Source of the DNA: Phragmites australis
Lineage: Eukaryota > Streptophyta > Magnoliopsida > Poales > Poaceae
Assembly (NCBI RefSeq): GCF_958298935.1
Contig: NC_084927.1
Span: 34,786,501-34,850,500, forward strand
Direction: 5' to 3'
Length of the DNA stretch: 64,000 nt
Part shown: piece by piece, positions 11,801 through 22,699 of the stretch
Numbering within the stretch: position 1 is the first letter of the stretch
How the letters are laid out: each line of letters begins with the position of its first letter
The notes under the pieces: generated by a model
The model's input: only the letters and a program-made list of their open reading frames with translations
Told to the model about the DNA's origin: nothing
Database searches by the model: none
Made by a program: the position numbers and the translations under genes

Positions 11801-13558
11801 ACCAGAGTATTTTGTGATTTGTGACCCTCAAAAGTAGTGAACTAGGTATCAAGTATGCAGTGAACCATCACTTCAGTTTCTCACCATGGCAGCGGCGGAT
11901 CCACCCCTGGAGAAGGAGAGGGGAGAAGATAAAAGAAGAAAAAGGAGAAGAGGTGGGGAGGGGGAGGAGGAGGAAAGCCCCTATGGATGTGTCCTGTTAC
12001 TACACTGTGGAGCAAATATTTGAAGGTTGTGTATGCCACATGCTAGGTTTTGTAGTGCTCACAAAAAAACTGGTGGTTGTAGTTGTCTCTGTTGTGCGTT
12101 GCAAATTTGAACCCCGTCCCAATTCAGTAGAAAGAAGTAGCCGAGTTCTTTCAAAAAACATAAGATCTTGTATCTTATAGACCTTGAATGTTGAATGGCT
12201 CTGAAACTCATCCTTGCATTTTACTGATGGCATGGTTATGAAACTCATTATTTGCTTGTTGACAAACCAATGTACCGGTTGAATAGCTCTTAAAGTCATT
12301 CTATGCTTGTTGCCAATGCATTGTACTGATTGAACGGCGTAAGGAACGGTGACATCCTAATAGAGAAAGAGAATTAGGGTTTATAAAAATTATTGGGCTC
12401 AAATTAATAAGGTAAATCTAAATTAATTTATATCTAAATATGTTCTAAGTTAATCTACTATGGCTACTCTATCAAAATACAGTTTTGCACCCTAGGTTCC
12501 AATCCTAGCAACTACGCATGCAATTTTAAGAAAGATAAGTATGGAAGATAAAAGTGTAATATAAAAACTACAGAATGTAAATAAAAGAGAGAGCGCAAAC
12601 TCGGTACGACTAACTTTTCCAGTGGTATCGATGAGTTGCCTCTCACCAGTAATCCATACTGGAGGCCCTCGTAAGAACCAAGCTACCTGGTCAGATAATT
12701 TTGCGGTTCTTGACATTAAAACACCCCAGTCACTGGTGGGTCACTAGGCGCACCCGGATGCTTACTATCATCTTCACTAAGTTAGTTCTTTATTTCTAAG
12801 GCACATGCCACTCCTCTCACTCACAATGCTTACAATCGCTTCACAAACTCGGTTGGAGGGTCTTACAAAATTCACCGCTGCCAATTGTCTAGGTGTAGGA
12901 AAACAACAAGAATAACAACTGTAGATCACTCACCTGATCTAACTCTAAACTAATCACCACCTAGATACACACTAGTCCTAGATTAGAACTAATAAAGTCC
13001 TTAATCTTATGTTAGTTGTCTTAATCTTCAATTGTTGCACCAAGGTGTCTCAAATCCTCTCAAAATGTGAGTATATGCCTTCAAGTGGGAGTGAGCCAAA
13101 TCAAATAAACGGTGGATGGAGTATTTATAGAGCCCATCTAAAACTTAGTGTTTTAAGTAATCCGAGAAATTCCTAGTCACTTTAATATGAGGTGACCTTA
13201 CCGCATCATGTGGTGGCCCTCTTTCTAGTGGTCTGAAATTTGACTAGTAGAATCTTGCCAGAACCCACCACATCATGCGATGACTTTCTTCTCCGAAGCC
13301 TGAAACCATCTACAAAATCACGCTATTTTGATAGTCACACTCACGTCCACTATAGGTTCAGGCGATCTAAATAAATGGCATGTCGTCTCACCAGCTGGGC
13401 AAGCACGTGTTGCATATTGACAGGTGCCTATAAGTCAAGTAAAAGTTATAAAGCAAAATAAAAGGGAGAATGCTCTTGATTAGTAGAAGCACCCTTGATA
13501 TTTACCATGTGACTTATGCGCTTAAAAATGCAGTGGGACATAAACGTCAGTGATGGAT
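8900..13558. other. Transposon-derived spacer, no recognised gene
   Basis: No intact gene is seen. Bases about 9245-10460 resemble a degraded grass retroelement: a GAAAGTGCATTTAGGCC start, GATGACAAATGATTAAGGGA, and later a TCCGGATAATCCGG motif; no coding domain or paired LTR was found. A CAGCGGCGGATCCA motif at 11890 resembles one hAT end without a partner. Bases 12360-13450 are AT-rich with a TATTTATAG box near 13120. A 24-base string at 11457-11480 recurs at 28658-28681. Confidence 0.4.
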
Positions 13559-13854
13559 CACTACCACAGAATCAATAAAAGTAGATGAAGTGGCACGGAT
13601 TGTTTTTTAGACCCATCACTGACAAAATACCATTAGATGTTTGCTAAGACAAATGTGTCTATGACAAGACTAACATCTGGTGTACCTGAACTCACATATG
13701 ATTTTTATAAATCCATTTGTTAATTACAAACACAAATAACGTTTAGAAAAACCTGTTTGTGATAGACACAGATGGATTTTTTGAAAAACTCATCTGTATT
13801 TAAAGACATGGGAACTGTTTTAAATTTGATCGCTTGACACCCCTGACTCTTTTT

Positions 13855-14010
13855 GCTTCCTACACTCACAACCCGCTCGTCTCCCATGGCTCTTTTGGCT
13901 TTCCATACACACTCACAACCCGCTCTTTTGGATTTACATACACACAACCCACTCATCTCCCATAACTCTTTGGCTTCCCTCACACACAACACGCTTGTCT
14001 CCCCTCAATA
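13855..14010 (+). repeat. Imperfect tandem repeats inside the CACTA element
   Basis: Three to four diverged copies of a unit of about 40-60 bases share the words ACACTCACAACCCGCTC, GTCTCCCATGGCTC and TTTGGCTTTCC. They lie just above the TATAAAG box, so they may be leftover upstream elements of the transposase promoter. Confidence 0.6.
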
Positions 14011-14514
14011 TAAAGCGACGAGAAGTGTTCATCTTCTACACACCGTGTCGAAGAAGCGAGATCTGGGCATCGAATCTCCTTCACTGCACTCAGGTGATTA
14101 TCGTAGGGTTTCCATCATGTTTTTCTTAGGGTTTCTTAGGATTTACTTCAATCTGTGTAACTGAGCGTAATGCCTCATTTCCGTTATAGATCTGCGATAG
14201 CTCAGTTCACGACTACCAGGTAGTGGTAGGATAGGGTTGTCCCTATGACTGCTTTTCATGGTGTAGATGCCTAGTGTCGACTTCGGCCGGGGGACTTTGG
14301 GTTCCGCTGCTATGAAGGACCCCTCCTTGACCATGTGTTTGTTGTGAAACACGTGCTCCATTATATTCTTGCATATGGAAATTTTTGAACGCGTATTTCT
14401 TGCTTAACCATAGCTGACAGTTTGGTAGTAACACAGTTTGATTCTAGCTTATGCATGAGATAGTCAGGATGGAGTCTAATCCGGATGGTGCTTGGGTTGA
14501 TATTATGTTGAAAT

Positions 14515-14705
14515 GCATGAGGCTGAGATGATGTTAATCATTTCATCTTTTTGGAAGGTAGCGTCGACCAATGATTTTGATCATTTTGTCCTCTGGAAGA
14601 TGACGTTGTCATGATGTCAAGCATCCCATCCATTTTTAAGGCAACATCGCTAATGATATATATCATCTCGTCCTTTTGGGAGATAATATCACCAATGATG
14701 TATAG
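14515..14705 (+). repeat. Diverged repeats of about 60 bp in the CACTA interior
   Basis: Three degenerate copies of a unit contain TCAT(C/T)TCGTCCTTTTGG-like words followed by AGATAACATC and ATGATG. Spacing is about 60 bases. No function is visible. Confidence 0.4.
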
Positions 14706-15313
14706 CTAAGGATAATGTATAGCTAGCTGTATTTATGTATTTTGTACAATGTTTGATGTGTATTTATGTGATGTTTTTAAAATTTGTGATATGTAAATGC
14801 TCGTATTGAAGTTCTAGTGAACAATATATGATCGATGTTCTAAACAAATATGTGATCGATATTCTGAATAATGTGTCAATGTGTGATATGTAAATAATGC
14901 GTGTGATATGTAAGTAATGCATGTGATGTTATTTAATTTATGAATTATAAAGTATGTATGTCATATCATGAGGGCAGACAGAAAGCAAAATTGCTTATAG
15001 TGGGAAACGGGTCATATAGACGATTTTTTTTAAAAAAAACTTTGTACGTGATACTATACACAGACGGGTTTCAACAAAAATCGCATATGACTATTACTAC
15101 TCACAGACGGATTTTTAAAAAATGTATCTGTGATCCTTACTGCGCATGGACGTTTTTCCAGAAAAGCCGTATGTGTGTAGCTCTATTACAGACGAAGTTG
15201 TAATCGTCTGTAACAATGTCGATATCATAGATACTTTTGCAAAGATAGAATTTATAACCATTTATGAAAGAGTTTAAAATCTATCTGTAACAACCCGTTC
15301 TACAATAGTGGAT

Positions 15314-16150
15314 TATTGAGTATTGTCCATGAAAGCTTGTTTTAGTCGCATTTTTCTGAAACACATGTCACATGTACCAAGAAGTGCTATAAGAACGACA
15401 ACAACGTTAGCATGAGAGTAGGCAATAATGCAGATTGAGATGAATAATAATGTAGTGATATGAAGTCACATGTAACACACCACGTGATTATCCACATGTA
15501 CATGCTGCTATGCTCTTCCTCTATCAGAAGGAAATTGGGATATGCTTAATTGAAGAATTTTGTTGGTGCCATAAATGCCAAAATAGCCTCAACGAGTTAT
15601 CATATGTGAAAATATAGCAAATACAGATGCAAAGTTATTTTCCGTGATGACGGTGATCTAGTAGAAAGTCTGATGTTTGATTCATTATTTTTCGTGACTG
15701 ACGAAGACATAAAACCTTACCATGTCCGGATCAATGAGGCTAGACATATCATGTTCGCGGTCGATAAGGCCGAACATAATTCAAAACTTTTAGCTTGAAC
15801 TTTGTGCATGATTGAATATGGCATTTGAGTCGCTCGCTAGAGTAATGAGCCCGGCAACATTATTTTTTTTTCTTGTTTTATCATATGCAACACAACATGC
15901 ATCCATGGAGGGCAGGAACAAGAGGGTTGATGATCATGACCATTTGACACGATTTAATTAAATCGGAGGTGTTCGACTGGCCAAGCCCTCCAGATATAAT
16001 TAATTGGAGTTCTCACGAGACTTAGAAATCAAAAACTACATAATCATCTTCTTATTAAGGTGTCACGAAAGGACGTAAGTAAAAAGAAAAGAGACTCGTA
16101 AAACCACATTTTTAAGGACCGGAAAGATATGCACTAAAGCAGATTTGTAA
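15314..16150. other. Spacer, nothing recognised
   Basis: AT-rich sequence between the CACTA element and the AT microsatellite. I see no open frame of note, no RNA gene and no clear repeat. Confidence 0.5.
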
Positions 16151-16151
16151 A

Positions 16152-16154
<3 letters not shown>

Positions 16155-16220
<66 letters not shown>
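16155..16220. repeat. (AT)33 microsatellite
   Basis: Sixty-six bases of uninterrupted AT dinucleotide. Likely to vary in length between individuals and prone to assembly error. Confidence 0.95.
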
Positions 16221-16222
<2 letters not shown>

Positions 16223-18282
16223 TGTAAACCACGTGTGATGAGTTATCCACTCATCATAAATCCTCTATTTTTTAACTTTGATACAGTGAAGATTATCTTT
16301 AGGCTATTATGGTTTTTTCTAGCTGTAAGGGTTTTTCACGTGAAATCGATATCTCTTGTGTTGTCTCTCTGTATTTGATTGCTTTATTTGTGTACATCGT
16401 ATATTAACATGCCTATACTCTATTACGCCGTACTCAAATAAATTTGAGTATTTCTCTCGTAGAAAACAATATTAATGTTTCTTTCTAAGCCTTCAGTATA
16501 TTCACAAGGTCAAGAATACGTCACCTTTCGCCTCAGAGAAAAATAAAAGAAAAAAAACTAAGAACGATAGCTAACCAAAGCACGAGATTCGGTCATATGC
16601 GTTAAACCGATCACATAAACAAGAAATTTAGATTTTTATTACTCTGGATTGGGCTTCGCAGAATTGCCACTCTAATTCTGTAAAGCCAATCTTTAGAGTG
16701 ATAAAACTGTAAAGCCCACTCTTTAAAATGGCAAAAATCTAAATTTCTCCTGTTAGTAAACGGGGCACATCATTTGACACTGAAGCGCATATAGCATCTG
16801 TCCTCTCGTTGACACCACAGATACAGGTTGTTTCGAGCATTCAAGCTCAGGTAATGAAGCGTGTAAGCTCTGGAACACCACCAGACTAACTTGGTGCTCA
16901 TCACTGCCTGTGCGCCAGGGCTGAAACGAAAGCCAAATGTATTAAGCTTACAGCTATCATAATTTACAGCCCACGATGCTTCAGTTATGCCAATTGGCAT
17001 AATTTTTTTTCAGTAGCTGCTATACTAGCACCCAAGTTACAGAAAAATGCCCATACCGGACAACCATGAAAAAGAAATATTTCATTTCAAGGTCTGCAGT
17101 TCGCTCATCTGACCGTACAAAGTTTCAAAACCTTGAAGCTTATAGTCAACGCAGGTAGAGTTTTCAATTAGCAATGAGCGGAACACTCCATGCAAGCAAT
17201 GGTACTGCCAAGTACTTGTTTCCGTTTCCGAGCCCTGACACATTTTGCCGAAGCTGCCGACTGCTGAAGTTTCTCCATGAAACTAATCAGTGGTCAACCC
17301 AGTGAATTCCTCTCGCCTTCTTGCAGGTGTGACGTTATCAGCAGGGAAGGTTTGACAATTCTAAAGGTTGACACTTGTAATCTTATCCGAATTTCAGGAA
17401 AGAAGTTGCCTTGAGATCTCACACGCAACGCCTTGTAATAGGGGGCACTAACAGTATGATGTTCAGATGGAAGTGGAACACAAGGGAAAGATAAGTTGTG
17501 CTTGACGCATCTTGGAGACTGACACCTGATCCCCATCTTTATGCATGCCCAAAATATATGGCGGGCATGAAAACTCACCACCTTTATGCATGCCCCTTCT
17601 TAATACATACAAGAGTAATCCAAGGCCATATACATAATCATCCCCGTCTTCAGCTCCAGGACCTTGTTGCTCTTGATCGCCATCCGGGAGCTGCATCGGC
17701 GCATACGCCATACCATCCATCGTAATGATTCTGGCCGGCTGTTTACGAGGGTATGGCATAAGGAACTAGAGCTTCCCTGGTCGTTTCAGGTTTCCCTTCG
17801 CACCTGCGCCCAGCGGAAAAACCTCATGTACTTGTCAGTGCAAAAGAGCTGGTGAAGAAATATTTTTTTCGAATAGCACTATTGGAAATCACACCTATGT
17901 ATCAGTGCGCTATTTGCAGATTGTGATCACGCAATTATATATCCATGTGGTGCTGGTAGAAAGCCGGGAATCACCTGGAGCCATGTCCTTGAAATATTCG
18001 GAGATCATAGAATGCGTATAAGTATAGCCGAATGGAATGCCGAGCATTCTTTCTGCATCGGACACGGCCGTTCCTTTAGCCTCGCGCTTCTCATGTCTAG
18101 AGACAGCACCAGTGCCTTCTTATCCCTACAGCCCTCACTCATCTGTCTCGTGTTGGGCCTGAATGGATCAACGCCACGCGTTAGCCCACCATGTCTCGGT
18201 TATGTTAGTTACGGTACTTGAGAGTACTATTCAGTTTTAGCTGCACACAAGCTGAAGCTCCCAATCATAAGTTCTCGTCCAT
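16221..18282. other. Spacer containing the first copy of a local duplication
   Basis: No recognised gene. Bases about 17082-17532 are one copy of a segment repeated at 19140-19732. Minus-strand frames at 16770-17000, 17294-17581 and 17463-17759 have no domain I can name. Confidence 0.5.
17082..17532. repeat. Duplicated segment, copy A
   Basis: Matches 19140-19732 in the same orientation, with shared words such as TTTTCAATTAGCA, TTTCTCCATGAAAC, GTTTGACAATT, TTGAGATCTCA/TCGAGATCTCA and CATCTTGGA in the same order. Copy A lacks about 140 bases present in copy B. The minus strand stays open across the last third of both copies (shared pattern SEHxTVxxPY...LRxRSxG...IxIRLQ). That could be a relic of coding sequence or simply an effect of the shared DNA. 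Confidence 0.75.
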
Positions 18283-18284
18283 CT

Positions 18285-19030
18285 ATCATCTTAATATTTG
18301 AAGAGAGAAAAAAATTACCACATTCACTCGAAAGTCACGAAATTACTATGTTAATCTTAAAAAAAGAAAAGTACTTAGACCACTCATTGTTATGAACATT
18401 TAGTGGTCTAGATTAAACCAAAGAGTCTATATCAAATACAATTAATAAATAGATAAATTTGAAATTAAAATATATAAAAAATTAATAGTTCAATTTGCAT
18501 ACGGTTTGGGAAGCAAAACATCTAAATAAAAAGTCCAAATAAAATAAAATAAATACTAATTAAAATTAGGGTTAGAATAGAAAAAAAGAATGATACATAT
18601 CAAATATAGTCTTAGAAAAAAATCGAATTATTATAAATCAAATACCTAAATAAAGAGTCCAGGTAAAATACAATTAATCAATAGCTAAAATTCATAATAA
18701 AAAGCATCGTGTAACTCAAGGTCGTCGCAGCAGGCAAGGCACAATATGGAGGTAAGGCAAATTTATTTTTATTTTTGTTGGGATACCTACGCCTGACATA
18801 CAATTATGGCATTTAATCAAAGCTTATATGAATCGAACCAATACATATATACGATGCGGTTACAAGTTTGGAGCATAAATAATTTTTTTCCATGAACATA
18901 ATTTTCATCTCTTCTAATTTTATGAGTTTTGTAATTAAATGACGCTAACCTTAAAAAAGCTAAAGAGAATAATTTTTAATCAAAAATTATCTTGGTAAAA
19001 TATTACAGTGAAACTAACCATGCTATCAAC
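18285..19030. repeat. AT-rich dispersed repeat, copy 1
   Basis: This copy shares with 21925-22256 a run of words in the same order: TTTGA, ATTAC(C)AC, GTTAATCT, AAGAAAAG, TTGTTATGAAC/TTGTTATAAAC, AGTCTAGATT, ATTAATAAATAG and ATCTAAATAAAAA. It begins with TCTATC and ends near an AAACTAACC string. It is probably a non-autonomous transposon. Helitron-like TC and CTAG ends are suggested by the second copy but not proved. Confidence 0.5.
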
Positions 19031-19139
19031 GTGGGCCACTTTAATAATTAAAAAAATTGTTAGTGTTCGTACCTGAGTTTAAGATCCTGAAAGATAATAT
19101 CCCATAGCATTCAATCATGACTGAAAAAAAAAACTACTT

Positions 19140-19732
19140 TCATTTCAAGATTTGCAGTTTGCTCACCTGACCTGACCGTACAGGTTAAAATCTTGAGGTT
19201 TACGGTCAACGCAAGTATGGTTTTCAATTAGCACGGAGCTGAGCATTCCATGCAAGGCAAGCAATGATACTGCTAGGCACTCGTAGTTTCCGAGTCATGG
19301 AATAGTTTTCCGAAGCTACCGGTTGCTAAAATTTCTCCATGAAACCATATTATATGCAATCAGAATGGTCAACTCGGTGAAATCCTCTCGCATTCTTGAA
19401 GGTTAGCTGCCTTTTTGGAGAATCGGCTAATTAAAAAAGATCCCAGACTGTGCACGTGTGGCCTTATCTGCAGGGAAAGTTTGACAATTGTAGAGATGGT
19501 GCCAACCTGCAGATTTTGACCAGATTCAGAGAACATCAGCTCGGATCATTTCAGCATGTGCTAAATTTGTGCCTGTAATCTTATCTGAATGCCATGAAAG
19601 GAGCTGCCTCGAGATCTCAGGCGCAATGACTGGAAATAGGGGCCAGTAACAGTATCATGTTCAGATGCAAGAAGTGGAACAAAAGGGGAAGAAGAAGCAT
19701 CTTGGAAACCGACACTTGATCGCCTCTCTGCA
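19140..19732. repeat. Duplicated segment, copy B
   Basis: Second copy of the segment at 17082-17532, about 2.1 kb further on, longer by an internal stretch at about 19400-19550. A 134-codon minus-strand frame (19561-19965) covers its end. I recognise no domain in it and do not call it a gene. Confidence 0.75.
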
Positions 19733-19969
19733 GAAGCAAATGATTCACAAATTTCATGGCACACGGCACGCTCCCTTCCCTTTGTGGTTGGATTTTTTTG
19801 TTTTATGCGACTGTACGTGTACATCAGGTCATCAGATTCGGTATCTGCATGCAGAACTCCGACAAGGATGTTTTTCGCGCAATTTTCCATAGAAAACCAT
19901 CTATTTGATGCTAGTAGCTGGTAGCCTGGTAGGCTTACCTCACTGCTTTCGTCAAGCTTACACACCGAT

Positions 19970-21924
19970 TACATACTACATGATGGCAGTGATCTCTCTT
20001 CTTGAAATTGTTTGAGGGCGTTAATATTGCAGAGGAAATGACCGGAAACGCATCTCGCAGAGATCACGCTTACGTGTTTGACAGCGTTTATGCTACTGCC
20101 AAAGATGACATCGATTTGTTCAGGTGTGACTATCACAATGTTCTACCCGGACCTGCTCCAGCTACATATGCTCTGAATTCTGACTTCGGTAGAATAACGC
20201 CCAGTTGGACGTCCTTGGTTCATTCTACCTCCTGAATTTTCCTTCTCTGGAAAAGACTGACATGACTATCTCTTGAGAGGACAGGACAAACCAAACTTAA
20301 CTGCTTATCAGGTGATCAGAATTTCAGAAAGTCGTCTCAAGACTAAGTACGGTACGTGTGTTTTTCCACATGTTTTTGTTTGATTTTTTCACAAGATAAG
20401 TCTGCTCCACCCGTGTGCCGGTGTGCGGGCTACTGAATCCGATGGCGATGCAGCAGTTGCCAGTTGGTTCGGTTCAGAGAGTAGACTTTCTCCTAGGTCT
20501 ATTTTGTCAAGCCTCTGTGTTCAAACTTCAGTAAGACGGATTGCTTCGTCCTAACAATACCATTTTGTACCTGCTACATGTCCTGATATATCCAATCATT
20601 TGAAGTTGAAGCAGCCTTATGAATTCTGATTGTTAAATATATAAGTGACAAATTGTTATAACAAAAGCTATCAACATGTTAAAGTGCCTGGACCAGATCA
20701 TCTTATTTAACGTTTTTAACCTCTTTTTCACTGAAAAAGATAGCTGTTGATGGTGCAAGCTTGCACTTTCAAATGAGAGAAACATAGGGCCTTGTCAACT
20801 GCCCTACTCCTGACTGACGTCTAAAAAGATAGCGTCTGAAAATTCCCTTCTCCTTCAGAATCAACCAAAAACTGATTAAATATATTAAGAAAAAATCCGG
20901 TGGAATTTTCTCATCGACTATATTGAATTTTGCATACCTCATTGACATCGATATCAATTGAATAACTGCTCCTCCCCTTTTCAGTGGCATTTTAAAATAT
21001 TTCTCCAAGGACCGTAAAAAAGCTGTGTCAAATTTCCTGATGCAGTTGGCAATTGCTGAACGTAAAAGTGATTGACACGGTCTCGCAAACCAGAGAACGG
21101 TAAAAGTTTTCTTCAGACCGAGATGACGATACGTCAACATCTTCTGATGCCCAAGAGCATGCAGATGAACAGGCATGATCAATTGCTCGGTGCTGTCAGA
21201 AGACAGTGTTAGTTCGGCAGATTAGGAATAATAATCCTTAGGTCGAAGAAATCCCTTTTCTGGATTTGACATGTCCGTCAACGATTTGATGTTCCTTGAA
21301 GAGTTTTTTTGTAACTTTTTCCTCCATCGATTCCCCCCCCCCCCACCCCCTGGAAAAAAGAAAAAGAAAATCCGAACCGACTATGCGATGATTCCATGCC
21401 TAACTTGATCTGTTAAGTACAGCCGATTTGCTACGCCGTATGGTATGCTGCCAATGTCTTCGTGAACTCGTCAGGTCATCGGTGCAGCAGTGACGGCAGT
21501 ATTGCCATCACCTCTTCGAGCCTTGGGGGCAAGAGAGGAGCTCTGCATCTGTAGCAAGAGATGAGCACCGGCGCACCGCCTGAGCAATCATCCCGTGCGC
21601 AGCCAATGGTCCGAACAAGACGCGTTTGTCCAAGCGTGGAGCATCAAGTGGACAATGCCGGCGCTGGAGCACGACCTGCGGGGGGCGTTCCAGAGCACAC
21701 CGGGCCCGGCCGTGCCGTTGCTACGACCATATCCCGCGGTCATCGTCAGTTACTACCTGACATGATGGATAGAGCACTGGATATCTGAAAGCTGGAACGA
21801 GAACACTTGTGTTGCTTATGATGTTACCTCTGAATTCTGGCGGCTAGTAATATCTGGTCGACAAGATCGCGTCCTTTTCGTCATCCATGAACCACGGATT
21901 ATTGCAAATCTATCTATCTTCTAT
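19970..21924. other. Spacer with gene-like fragments, no recognised gene
   Basis: Short frames at 20002-20235 (plus) and 20769-21182 (minus) match nothing I know. At about 21555-21770 a plus-strand frame different from the ATG-initiated one has coding-like amino acid composition (…EQDAFVQAW…ALEHDLRGAF…) but no start codon, and ends in a stop. It could be a captured exon fragment. A C-rich homopolymer tract lies at about 21337-21355. Confidence 0.4.
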
Positions 21925-22256
21925 CTATTATATTATTATTTGAGGGCAAAAAAAGAGCTATCAAATTTGTTCTCAAACCTCAAAAATTACCACGTTAATC
22001 TAAAATAAGAAAAGAATCTAAATCACTTATTGTTATAAACAACCAACAGTCTAGATTTAACAAAAAGCCCATATCAAGAAAGATTAATAAATAGTTAAAT
22101 TTAGAATAAAGATTATAACAAATTAACAGCTCGATTTCCATATGATTTAGAGGCAAAATATCTAAATAAAAAATTTAAATAAAATAAAATAAAAAATAAA
22201 AATAGATTAATTTTTAATAAAAATTATCGTGACAAAATACTAGAGTGAGGCTAGTT
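21925..22256. repeat. AT-rich dispersed repeat, copy 2
   Basis: Second copy of the repeat at 18285-19030. It starts with TCTATTATATTATTATTTGAGG and ends at GAGGCTAG followed by T, which would fit a Helitron 3' end, although no GC-rich hairpin precedes it. It ends about 440 bases above the NAC start codon, so it could lie within the NAC upstream region. Confidence 0.5.
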
Positions 22257-22578
22257 TCTTCAAAAGAAAATCCCAAGAGGCTGAACTGTCAGCTGAAGAG
22301 GTGAGTGATGCATGAACACAGTATATACGTATCCCGGACGTTACTGCACCCTGTCGAGAGAGGAGAGATACCTCTGTACTTACGCAAGTACAATGTACAC
22401 CGCCGTACGTATACGGTCGTATTAAAATGGAGACCATCGGTTGACGTGTTATTTATTTTTTTTGCCGAAAATTAACCGATGAACATGGACCGTCGAACAC
22501 ACCAGCTTCTGAAACAACAGTAGCTAGCACCAACAATCCTTTCCTTGGTGACATGCCACAAAAGGCCCTTGATTTCCC

Positions 22579-22586
22579 TATTTATA
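22579..22586 (+). promoter_or_regulatory. TATA box of the NAC gene
   Basis: TATTTATA lies 114 bases above the chosen ATG. A start site about 30 bases downstream would leave a leader of roughly 90 bases, including a CT-rich stretch and a GAGAGAGCGCGCGC run. Confidence 0.6.
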
Positions 22587-22699
22587 CACTATCGTGTGCT
22601 CTGAAACGGCCGAATACGCCATTCTCTTCTCTGTCCTTGCGTCTCTCCCAGGTCCAGAGAGAGCGCGCGCAGATACTAGCTAGCTAGCGAGAGGAAGAG

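Larger units (their letters stand above)
13559..15310. mobile_element. CACTA (En/Spm) transposon, 1752 bp, non-autonomous, GAT TSD
   Basis: The left end is CACTACCACAGAATC. The right end read on the minus strand is CACTATTGTAGAACGGG. The first 13 bases match at 9 positions and the four mismatches are all transitions. Both ends are flanked by GAT (13556-13558 and 15311-15313), the 3-bp duplication expected for CACTA elements. Subterminal regions hold repeated short hairpin-like motifs of the form CACAGA(C/T)GGATTTTT...ATCTGTG (13765-13800, 15055-15200), where CACTA transposases bind. No transposase open frame remains. A TATAAAG box at 14009 and a possible splice donor CAG|GTGATT near 14092 may be remains of a transposase promoter and first exon. 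Confidence 0.8.

Noticed and set aside
11890..11910. Second hAT element end
   Set aside because: CAGCGGCGGATCCA resembles the hAT terminus at 4734, but no inverted partner or target duplication was found.
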